Positions 1-6,246 of a stretch of DNA of 6,363 nt are shown here, piece after piece (positions within the stretch are counted from its first letter, which is position 1; each line of letters begins with the position of its first letter). Source of the stretch: Eubacterium sp. (GTDB taxonomy: Bacteria; Bacillota; Clostridia; Lachnospirales; CAG-274). The notes under the pieces were generated by a model. That model was not told the DNA's origin and made no database searches. It worked only from the letters and a program-made list of their open reading frames with translations. The stretch spans positions 1-6,363 of the forward strand of contig JAJBVU010000149.1 in the NCBI GenBank assembly GCA_020859645.1, read 5' to 3'. A program made the translations under genes and the position numbers.

Positions 1-2
1 GT

Positions 3-638
3 ATTCCAGCAGTTTATTGTAACACTGATGTGTATCCTGACTATCTTGCCCTTTATAATCAAACGGGGTATTACCATAAAACTATATCTACAGCAGTATG
101 CTTTTACCAATATGACATAGTTTTTGATAAAATAGATGGTATATATAATGCAATATATTATGGGGAAAAACAACTTCTCAATTATTACAAAGAGCGTTTT
201 AGAGGTGTAAAGTTTTTTATTTCACCTGATTACTCTATGTTTGGAGATATTGATATGGCTGGAAACCTAAATCAGCTAAAAAAATCTAGAATTGTTTCTC
301 TATGGCTTTCTAATGAACTTGGAGCAATAGTAATTCCTAATCTTTCGTATGTTTCGGAAAATGATTTTGATATATATTTTTCCGGCTTAGAAAAATGTTC
401 TGTAGTAGCTATTAGTTTAAAAAGCCATGTGCGACATGCAAGTGAAAGAAGATTAACAGTTTCAGCTGTAAAATATGCCGTTCAGCATCTGCCGCTGAAA
501 GCAATCGTAGTGTATTCTGCTTGTGGAAATGATAGAACCGTCTATTCTGTTCTAAAGTATGCAATGGATAATAATGTCAAGATTATTATTCCGAACAACT
601 CCCTTCGTGAAGTAAATAGGAAGAGGTGCTGTTCATGA
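3..638 (+). CDS. DUF4417-family protein, 5'-truncated by window edge
   Basis: The reading frame is open from base 3 to a TGA at 636-638 (211 residues visible). The GTG at 30 is an internal codon: the frame continues upstream (IPAVYCNTD...) without a stop, so the true start lies outside the window. The core (FISPDYSMFGDIDMA, then LWLSNELGAIVIPNLSYVSE, then CSVVAISLKS and KAIVVYSACGN) follows the pattern I know from DUF4417, a family of unknown biochemical function common on phages and integrated elements of Firmicutes. In that family a 'SPDxS' segment is followed by an alternation of helices and short beta strands with a conserved 'viPtvsW' stretch; here the Trp is replaced by Tyr. No signal peptide or membrane segment is visible in the part present. 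The stop overlaps the next gene's ATG (ATGA), so the two are probably translated together. Family assignment is by remembered sequence pattern; no function is proposed. Confidence 0.8.
   Translation: MPAVYCNTDVYPDYLALYNQTGYYHKTISTAVCFYQYDIVFDKIDGIYNAIYYGEKQLLNYYKERFRGVKFFISPDYSMFGDIDMAGNLNQLKKSRIVSLWLSNELGAIVIPNLSYVSENDFDIYFSGLEKCSVVAISLKSHVRHASERRLTVSAVKYAVQHLPLKAIVVYSACGNDRTVYSVLKYAMDNNVKIIIPNNSLREVNRKRCCS
618..626 (+). promoter_or_regulatory. Ribosome binding site for the toxin-like gene
   Basis: The purine run AGGAAGAGG ends 8 bases before the ATG at 635. This decides the start: a GTG at 626 is in the same frame, but it overlaps the last G of this site and has no site of its own at a workable distance. 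Confidence 0.6.
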
Positions 639-1123
639 GCAGTGGTGGTTACAGTGGAGTGACATACGGTAATCAACTGAGTCTTGAAAATCAGGAAGCT
701 GAGGTAACAGCTAAGAAAAATGAAGCTGAAGTACAAGAACGTATTCAATTTCTTAAAAATGAACTTCCAAAAACCTCACCTATACATATCCCAGAAAACG
801 CTACTATAAAAGATCAGCAGAAAAGAGGCTATCAGCAAGTAAAATATGAATGGACAAGCAAAGATGGATATAAATATCTAAGCCGTTGGCATACTCATAC
901 ACCCGGTGCTCCTAATTATAGCCAAAATACATGGGTAGTTGAAAGAAAGAAGCCCGGCATTGGATATGGTAAAACACCTCGAGGTCCTGTAGAAGAAGTT
1001 ATGGTTGGAAAAAATATATGGATAAAAAAGAGCGAATGGAAAAAAGCAATAGCAGCAAGAAAATCCGGAAATGCAACAAAACAACAAAAGGAGTGGCTTG
1101 ATAATGGACACTGGAAAGTTTAA
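635..1123 (+). CDS. Small polymorphic-toxin-like protein (orphan C-terminal toxin domain)
   Basis: 162 residues from the ATG at 635. Layout: a Gly/Ser-rich start (MSSGGYSGVTYGN, 1-13), a charged, probably helical segment (about 16-44), then a compact basic domain (about 61-162; 21 Lys/Arg against 8 Asp/Glu by hand count). That domain has GYQQVKYEW (65-73), RWHTHTPGAP (84-93), TWVVERKKPG (99-108) and the tail LDNGHWKV (155-162). I recognise this combination as like C-terminal toxin domains of polymorphic secreted toxins, but cannot name the family. Arg84, His86 and His88 are candidate active-site residues, and the basic charge would suit a nucleic-acid target; both are inference. There is no signal peptide, membrane segment, LXG, WXG or Rhs region, so the delivery part is missing or the protein is used differently. 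It is coupled by ATGA overlap to the DUF4417 gene upstream and overlaps a probable immunity gene downstream. Alternative: a non-toxic structural or regulatory protein of a mobile element. Confidence 0.65.
   Translation: MSSGGYSGVTYGNQLSLENQEAEVTAKKNEAEVQERIQFLKNELPKTSPIHIPENATIKDQQKRGYQQVKYEWTSKDGYKYLSRWHTHTPGAPNYSQNTWVVERKKPGIGYGKTPRGPVEEVMVGKNIWIKKSEWKKAIAARKSGNATKQQKEWLDNGHWKV
1088..1093 (+). promoter_or_regulatory. Ribosome binding site for the immunity-like gene
   Basis: AAGGAG lies inside the 3' end of the toxin-like gene, 10 bases before the ATG at 1104. It favours 1104 over the in-frame ATG at 1071, which lies upstream of this site and would add 11 unneeded residues (MQQNNKRSGLI). 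Confidence 0.6.
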
Positions 1124-1484
1124 AAATAATATTAAATTTTATAACGGTTATGAAGATGAACCGGAAATAACTTTAGAAATTATTGAAAATCCACAGTACA
1201 ATATTCATATCTGGGACGGAAATTTCACATTTATTTTTGGTAATCCTAATTTAGATGGTAATGGGTGGAAGGGTTTTACTCGTGATTATAATCAAATGGA
1301 AAATGTTTTCGGCGGTGACGATGAATATTTATTAAATGACATCAAAGAATATTTAGACGATCTGCTCGCTTATTCCAATAAAACATTTGAAAATAGAGAA
1401 ACCAAAGAATGTTATAAACTTATATGTGATTTTCTCGAATTTGCATTAAAAAACGGTTATCACATCCTCATTCGGATATTCTGA
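1104..1484 (+). CDS. Probable immunity protein of the adjacent toxin
   Basis: 126 residues, acidic (23 Asp/Glu against 12 Lys/Arg by hand count), without signal peptide or membrane segment, so cytoplasmic. The first half looks beta-rich (EITLEIIENPQYNIHIWDGN, then FTFIFGNP at 41-48), followed by a Gly/Asp-rich loop (WKGFTRDYNQMENVFGGDDE, 55-74). The second half looks helical (about 75-118) and ends in ILIRIF. I do not recognise a named domain. The immunity role is inferred from position and character: it directly follows a basic toxin-like gene, overlaps it by 20 bases (1104-1123) so that the two are co-translated, has the opposite charge, and is the last gene before a terminator. This is the usual layout of polymorphic toxin/immunity pairs. 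Alternative: an unrelated hypothetical protein of the same element. Confidence 0.6.
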   Translation: MDTGKFKNNIKFYNGYEDEPEITLEIIENPQYNIHIWDGNFTFIFGNPNLDGNGWKGFTRDYNQMENVFGGDDEYLLNDIKEYLDDLLAYSNKTFENRETKECYKLICDFLEFALKNGYHILIRIF

Positions 1485-1505
1485 TTTTTAAACAAGTTGA
1501 TTTGT

Positions 1506-1541
1506 ATTCAGCGGAAGTTTGATGCCTCCGCTGAATTTTTT
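1506..1541 (+). terminator. Intrinsic terminator of the DUF4417-toxin-immunity operon
   Basis: ATTCAGCGGA (1506-1515) pairs perfectly with TCCGCTGAAT (1527-1536) around an 11-base loop, followed by six T (1536-1541). It lies 21 bases after the immunity-like gene's stop and just past the 3' end of brxL. On the - strand the downstream arm is followed by ACAAATC rather than a T-run, so it would end brxL transcripts only weakly, though it may serve both convergent units. Confidence 0.8.
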
Positions 1542-1544
1542 GTA

Positions 1545-3608
1545 TCACTCAACACCCAATGCCTTAAATACTGCCTCTTGGGGAGTAGAATAGAACATAA
1601 GGCTGAAGGCAGCCATAAGCTCATAAGGCACTGCCTTTAAGTCGGGTGCAGACGTAATAGGCAGCAGCACTCTCTTTGCTCCGCTGTCCAAGCAGACCTG
1701 AAGCACGTTTGCAAGCTCACTTACTTTAATAAGTGTGCCGCTTATGCTTATTTCTCCCAAAACCGCCAAGCTGCTCAGTGCCGGCTTATTAAGTGCGGCG
1801 GAGCATATGGCAATAAGCGTCGGCAAGGCTAAGCTTTTGGTCATTCCTATGCCCTGCAGATCCTGATAGTTTATAATATAGTCTTTTGTTGTGGTACTGA
1901 TTTTTCCCGAAATTTCGTTGCTGTTTGCTTTCAGATAGTTGAAGGCTGTGTTTGCGGCTTCCTTTGCGTCTCTGTCTGTGCCTATGCCTGTTCGCTCAAA
2001 CTTGCCGCTTCCGGGCAGCACCTGTGTTTCCAAACGGTAAACGCCCACCATACCTGTTTTACTTTGCGAAACCGTATAGATATGTCCCGGCTTGCTCAGC
2101 CCTTCCGGAATCAGCATGCCGCTGCCGTGTTCAGGCACTGAAACATAGGTTTCTTCAAAGCTTTCGTTGTCTATGTAAGAAAAGTTTACATCATAAAATT
2201 CCATACCGCCTATTTTTTTAAGCTGCTCCTTTACTCTTCGGCGAAGCTCAAGAGAAATTTCGAGTATTTCCCTGATTTCCTCCTTTGTCACTTCTCCGTC
2301 GGGATATATAAGCTTCACAAAGGCTGAAATCATTTTGCGGACAGCTGTTGTGTCACGCTGATTTAAGTTGCTGCCGAAGCGGAAATATTTATCCGCTGCG
2401 TCTCCGAAATTTTCCTTCCTCATCTGTCTCATAAATTCAGACAGATAATCTGTAATAAAGCCGTAATCATCAGTAAAAAATTCGGGACGGTATTTTGGAA
2501 TTTCCCACCCGGGAACATAGCAGTGCATACGGTCAAGAAAAGCCGTATCATAAGCCATAGCCGCCGGGAAAGGCTCAAACAAATGTGATGTCTTTTGAAG
2601 AACCTCAACGCTTTGATTTATGTTTCCCACAAAAACCATTGATGCGGATGCTGCCTTTTCCTCACGTCCTCTTGTAAAAGAGCCTGAGTTCATATAGTCC
2701 TTCATTATCTGAATACCGTCTTTGTCCTTAAAGGTTATGCCTGCCACCTCGTCAAAAGCCACGCAGTCCCACATACCCACAAGCCCTATTGTCTTACTTG
2801 CCATATTGTAAAACAGATTAGCAACAGTGGTCTGGCCGCCGGAGACAAGAATACTGTTAGGAGAAATTTCTTTATAAATATGAGATTTTCCTGTGCTTCT
2901 TGGACCTAACTCGCAAAGATTTAAATTATTCTCCACAAGCGGCAGCATACGTGCCAGAAGCAGCCACTTAACTCTGTCGTCAAGCTTTTCCGGCTCCATT
3001 CCCGTAGACCTAAGCAGCACGTCAATCCATTCATCCTTTGTAAATGCCTTTCTGCCGTTTTTAACCTCGTCCATATCAATATGAGGCATTTGTATAGGTG
3101 TCAGCTTACGAATACGAATAGGCGAAGTATTCTTTTTGTCCTCTTCAATAAACTCATACTCAAGCTGCAAAATACACCAAATACCGCCGCATAAAAGCCT
3201 GTCATATTTAGAGGGATAATCCGGGTGAATAGGAATATTCTTAAGCCCCAAATTCGAAAACTCCGCTTCATAGCGATCATCTTTTATATTTAAATGCACA
3301 GTTATCTTATCAATTACGGTATAGCTGCCCCTTTCACGAAGAACAGACAAAACCTTCTGTGCTTCGTCGGGACGAACAAAATTATCGGCTAAAATCCTCT
3401 TAACGTTGTTCACCCCTGCTTCAACAATTTCCTCATCGTCCGAGCTGCAATACTGCCCAAGCAAAAACTCCAACACATAAACAGGCACATTCGCCCCTTC
3501 TTTAATCCGCTTTGTCAAATCCTTTCTGACAATTCGTCCGTCAAAATACTGTCTCAGCTTCTGTTTTACCGCTGCCCGGCTGTCGTCTCTTTCCGAATAT
3601 TCATCCAT
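1545..3608 (-). CDS. brxL: BREX system Lon-like AAA+ protein BrxL
   Basis: 687 residues, the usual length of type I BREX BrxL. BrxL is a cytoplasmic AAA+ protein needed for phage restriction; family studies describe an MCM-like, DNA-binding AAA+ core joined to a Lon-protease-like domain. Visible here: N-terminal domain (about 1-200); Walker A GPRSTGKS (235-242); Walker B VAFDE (283-287); sensor-1-type FVGNIN (326-331); candidate arginine finger in FLDRM (Arg360); Lon-like C-terminal domain (about 500-687) ending FKALGVE. Lined up with Lon through the GEI(T/S) strand, Ser592 falls on the catalytic serine, but the catalytic lysine position holds Ala633 (SELANVL instead of GGLKEKL). Classical Ser-Lys proteolysis is therefore doubtful and the 'Lon protease' label should be read as a fold description. 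The start ATG has GGAGGG 7 bases upstream. The gene follows pglZ by 110 bases, the expected last position of a type I BREX operon, and may have its own promoter. Nothing suggests truncation. Confidence 0.95.
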   Translation of the reverse strand: MDEYSERDDSRAAVKQKLRQYFDGRIVRKDLTKRIKEGANVPVYVLEFLLGQYCSSDDEEIVEAGVNNVKRILADNFVRPDEAQKVLSVLRERGSYTVIDKITVHLNIKDDRYEAEFSNLGLKNIPIHPDYPSKYDRLLCGGIWCILQLEYEFIEEDKKNTSPIRIRKLTPIQMPHIDMDEVKNGRKAFTKDEWIDVLLRSTGMEPEKLDDRVKWLLLARMLPLVENNLNLCELGPRSTGKSHIYKEISPNSILVSGGQTTVANLFYNMASKTIGLVGMWDCVAFDEVAGITFKDKDGIQIMKDYMNSGSFTRGREEKAASASMVFVGNINQSVEVLQKTSHLFEPFPAAMAYDTAFLDRMHCYVPGWEIPKYRPEFFTDDYGFITDYLSEFMRQMRKENFGDAADKYFRFGSNLNQRDTTAVRKMISAFVKLIYPDGEVTKEEIREILEISLELRRRVKEQLKKIGGMEFYDVNFSYIDNESFEETYVSVPEHGSGMLIPEGLSKPGHIYTVSQSKTGMVGVYRLETQVLPGSGKFERTGIGTDRDAKEAANTAFNYLKANSNEISGKISTTTKDYIINYQDLQGIGMTKSLALPTLIAICSAALNKPALSSLAVLGEISISGTLIKVSELANVLQVCLDSGAKRVLLPITSAPDLKAVPYELMAAFSLMFYSTPQEAVFKALGVE

Positions 3609-3615
3609 ATAATTA

Positions 3616-3621
3616 CCCTCC
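3616..3621 (-). promoter_or_regulatory. Ribosome binding site of brxL
   Basis: GGAGGG on the - strand, 7 bases before the ATG at 3608. It supports this start and independent translation of brxL. Confidence 0.75.
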
Positions 3622-3632
3622 GCTTCAACCTT

Positions 3633-3661
3633 ATAATAGCCGAATCCGGAACTTCCGGATT
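3633..3661 (-). promoter_or_regulatory. Possible brxL promoter with overlapping palindromic operator
   Basis: On the - strand TATTAT (3638-3633) could be a -10 element, 24 bases before the brxL start codon. A perfect 19-base palindrome, AATCCGGAA-C-TTCCGGATT (3643-3661), lies where the spacer and -35 element would be. No good -35 hexamer is present at 17 bases, so such a promoter would need an activator or be weak. The palindrome is a plausible dimeric protein-binding site. The alternative is an 8-base-pair RNA hairpin with a 3-base loop, but no T-run follows it on the - strand, so it is not a convincing terminator. Low confidence. Confidence 0.3.
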
Positions 3662-3702
3662 AATCCAAATTGTTCCGGATAATTCCGTTTTGTTCCGGAT
3701 TT
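3643..3702. repeat. 10-base-phased TTCCGGAT repeat cluster between pglZ and brxL
   Basis: TTCCGGAT occurs exactly at 3653-3660, 3673-3680 and 3693-3700, a strict 20-base spacing. The intermediate decamers at 3663 (ATCCAAATTG) and 3683 (TTCCGTTTTG) are degenerate versions on the same 10-base grid, and an inverted copy (ATCCGGAA, 3644-3651) completes a palindrome with the first unit. The copies would therefore lie on one face of the helix. This could be a multi-site operator or the remains of a decaying tandem decamer. It fills most of the 110-base gap between the two genes. Confidence 0.7.
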
Positions 3703-3718
3703 TCAATAGCCTGCTTTA

Positions 3719-6244
3719 TTAAAGCCCGAATCCGAAATCATCCGCAAAGGCTATATCAACCGTAAATTCACGCCTTAATACTTCCAAATTTGTCTTTTCA
3801 TCATATGCCACCAAATAATATTTTTGTGTCTTGTCATATTTTTTATTCTTAAACGAAAAACGCAGCTTAAATATACGCTTAGGGCTTTCCTTTTCTCTGT
3901 TGTCCGCCTTATATAAGCTCTCATTTGAAATCACATCTCCGTTTTCGGCAACAAAATAAACCCTGTAAGTGGCTTCCTTCACCACATCGCTTACCGCTTC
4001 CGACTGGAGAAAATCAAGGGACGTAATCAAATTTGTAATTTTGTTTGACAGGCTTATCAAAGTAATTTTTGCCGTTGTGGTTTCTCTGCGGCTTCTTTGT
4101 GTCTTAACCTTAATAAGAGGAATCAGCATTTCCTGGGGCGAACAGCCCCCGTGAACATAATTAAGCCCGGGGTCATTCGCCTTAAAAACATCAGCCCCCA
4201 CAGGGCAGGAAACAACACGCCTGTCCCCGTTTTTCATCATCTGCCCCAGTTCAAAAGAAACAACACTTTTCTCCGAAATCTCATTTTCAGTCAGCATATA
4301 CCGCCTTGCGCAAACGCCCTCACCGGCAGCATTGGGAATTTTATCCCCTTCCTTAAGCTTATTTCTTCTGTATAAAAAGCCGTGGTCAGCCGTCACAATA
4401 AAATGTGACCTGTTTGCACTTACGTTCAAGCGGCGGATAAGTGCTATTATTTCCTCAACAGCCTCTTCACAGGCATTAAAAACCTCGTTTTCCGTACTCC
4501 GCTTATCCCCTCTTGCGTCAATCTGATTATGATAGATATAAACAACGTCCTGACGTGTGAAAATCTGTCTAAGCTCCGCAGTATTCATTCCCTTTATGTC
4601 GTCATACTGCACACAGCGGCTTGCTTTTTTATATTTCTGCAAAACAGCCTCTCTCTGCTCTGTTTTGTCGGTCTTCTGGCCGTCAACCGTTACGGAATAA
4701 TCACCGTCAAGCTCAATATTTCTGTGGGGCAGCAAAGCCGCCATACCGTACTCCGTAACAGAAGGCAAAACCCCTGCCGCAGCACTTATCTCGGCAGTAC
4801 ACTTTTCGTCCTCCTGAAGCCTTTCAAACAACTCAAGCCCCACCTCATAGCGCAAAGCATCGGAAATAATAACAACAGTCTGATCCTTCGCAAACTCAAC
4901 ATTTCGTGCATAAAAATCAACCTGTTTTTCAATTTCAAGGCTGTCCCCCTGTTCGGCTAAAAGCTGAGACCAGTTTGTGCAGACCTTCGCCAAAAATTCA
5001 TTGGCATATATATTTTCAATCAGCTGCTTAAGCTTGTCAAAGCCCTCGCAGTCCTCCAATTTATCTAAATAATAATAAAAATATCGATACCAGCGGTCAG
5101 TCAAACACAGCGAACCTGTGTAAGCCTCAGCCATTTTTTCAATTCTGTCATAGGGAAGATATTTTGCACAGGACGCAACAATAATATGCCAGGCATTTTC
5201 AATAGCAAAATACTCCGCCTTGCGTTGTTTGCCGAAATGCTGACGGCTTCGTATTTTCACAAGCTGGGGAATATTAACCTCCCCCAGCTTCGCCCCTATG
5301 TCTTCAAGCTCAAGCCGCTCCGCCGCCCACTTTATAAGCAGGCTGTCAATTCCGGCAAAAATCCCGCAGGAAACAAGGGCTTCAAGGGGCAGCTTTGAAA
5401 GTTCCTCCTCGCCCTTCAAACTATAATAAATCTGCTCCGAAAGCAGGTCGAAATCCTCACCGTAAAGTGAGCTGTTCATAAGATTATCCAAAAAGACGGT
5501 TATATTTCCCGACTTAAAGCTGAGAAAAGACCGCCAAGCCGAAGGAATTTCAGTCTCAACGGCTCTGTCAAAATATGTAACAAACATACACATTGTCAGC
5601 TTTTCAAGTGTGGGGTTTTCGTCCGCATAACCGAAATTATCGGAAACCTGCCGCCAAAAAGCTTCAGAAAGCCCGTACTTTTCAAAGCTTTCCGAATAAG
5701 AATTGTCATCAAAGCCACCGCTTATCAAGATTTTTCTCATAACCTCTTCAAAGGAAGCTGTTTTGCACTTACAGAGAACACTCATAAGACCGATTTCAAT
5801 TGTTTTTTGGTTGTAAACATCAAGCTCCAAATCATAAAAGCCTTTTGAATTTGTTTTGTTTTGGAAAAACTTTATATACCGCTGAATTACAGGCTTATAA
5901 CGCTCGTCAATGCCCAAATCCAAGGTCAAAAGCGAAGCCCTGTCTGCGTAGAACTGCCCCGAATAGTAAACCGTATCTTCAAGGTGGTTATAGCGGACGT
6001 CGGGCTTAGCAAAGGGCGCATAAACCAAATAATTCCCCGTTGTGTCCACACACTCGAAAAAGTATTTTGTATAAAACTGATTGTCAGGCTCTAAATGATA
6101 AACCTTCGCATTCTCAAGGTCAAGCCCGTCCACGTCCTCGGCAAATGACCCGCCCTCGTCATACCAAAAAATCAGCCGCCGCTCCTCCCCGGCAAACTCA
6201 CTGTTCAACTTGTCCGTAATCTGCTTCAAACTCATATCTGCCAT
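3719..6244 (-). CDS. pglZ: BREX-1 system phosphatase-like protein PglZ, type A
   Basis: About 841 residues, full length for the type A PglZ of type I BREX. PglZ belongs to the alkaline-phosphatase superfamily of metal-dependent hydrolases; in BREX it is essential for defence and is thought to work with PglX, but its substrate is not established. Residues counted from the ATG at 6250: N-terminal region with IFWYDEGGSF (27-36), the opening typical of this family; long helical middle (about 115-440); phosphatase core (about 455-715). Core motifs: IISDALRYEVG (461-471, Asp464 metal ligand), LPSVTEYG (495-502, Thr499 the likely nucleophile), YIYHNQIDARGD (571-582, His574 and Asp578), VTADHGF (619-625, Asp622 and His623), and YVHGGCSPQE (698-707, His700). 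All expected ligands are present, so it should be active. The C-terminal region (about 720-843) looks beta-rich. GGAGG lies 9 bases before the ATG at 6244 but only 3 before the ATG at 6250, so 6244 (MADMSLKQ) is preferred; 6250 would add two residues and overlap the upstream stop as ATGA. Confidence 0.95.
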   Translation of the reverse strand: MADMSLKQITDKLNSEFAGEERRLIFWYDEGGSFAEDVDGLDLENAKVYHLEPDNQFYTKYFFECVDTTGNYLVYAPFAKPDVRYNHLEDTVYYSGQFYADRASLLTLDLGIDERYKPVIQRYIKFFQNKTNSKGFYDLELDVYNQKTIEIGLMSVLCKCKTASFEEVMRKILISGGFDDNSYSESFEKYGLSEAFWRQVSDNFGYADENPTLEKLTMCMFVTYFDRAVETEIPSAWRSFLSFKSGNITVFLDNLMNSSLYGEDFDLLSEQIYYSLKGEEELSKLPLEALVSCGIFAGIDSLLIKWAAERLELEDIGAKLGEVNIPQLVKIRSRQHFGKQRKAEYFAIENAWHIIVASCAKYLPYDRIEKMAEAYTGSLCLTDRWYRYFYYYLDKLEDCEGFDKLKQLIENIYANEFLAKVCTNWSQLLAEQGDSLEIEKQVDFYARNVEFAKDQTVVIISDALRYEVGLELFERLQEDEKCTAEISAAAGVLPSVTEYGMAALLPHRNIELDGDYSVTVDGQKTDKTEQREAVLQKYKKASRCVQYDDIKGMNTAELRQIFTRQDVVYIYHNQIDARGDKRSTENEVFNACEEAVEEIIALIRRLNVSANRSHFIVTADHGFLYRRNKLKEGDKIPNAAGEGVCARRYMLTENEISEKSVVSFELGQMMKNGDRRVVSCPVGADVFKANDPGLNYVHGGCSPQEMLIPLIKVKTQRSRRETTTAKITLISLSNKITNLITSLDFLQSEAVSDVVKEATYRVYFVAENGDVISNESLYKADNREKESPKRIFKLRFSFKNKKYDKTQKYYLVAYDEKTNLEVLRREFTVDIAFADDFGFGL

Positions 6245-6246
6245 AA

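Noticed and set aside
626..634. GTG at 626 as the start of the toxin-like gene (adds MLF)
   Set aside because: It overlaps the purine-rich ribosome binding site that serves the ATG at 635, and the ATGA overlap with the preceding stop fits 635.
1071..1103. ATG at 1071 as the start of the immunity-like gene
   Set aside because: It would lengthen the overlap with the toxin-like gene to 53 bases and place the clear AAGGAG site inside the coding region; 1104 is better placed.
1952..2221. Open frame on the + strand inside brxL (89 codons)
   Set aside because: It lies opposite a well-supported gene and its Cys/Arg/Leu-rich translation looks like an antisense shadow. The same applies to the other + strand frames within 2893-3084 and 3969-6094, and to the - strand frames at 542-748 and 878-1111.
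3643..3661. Palindrome between pglZ and brxL as a terminator for pglZ
   Set aside because: No T-run follows on the - strand, and the word is repeated beyond the palindrome at fixed spacing, which fits a binding site or repeat better.
3643..3702. TTCCGGAT copies as a small CRISPR array
   Set aside because: The units are only 8 bases with 12-base gaps, and the gaps contain degenerate copies of the same unit; repeat and spacer sizes do not fit CRISPR.
4640..4667. Inverted repeat CAAAACAG ... CTGTTTTG inside pglZ
   Set aside because: It lies in the middle of the phosphatase core coding sequence, has a 12-base loop and no second sign of function; it is most simply explained by codon choice.
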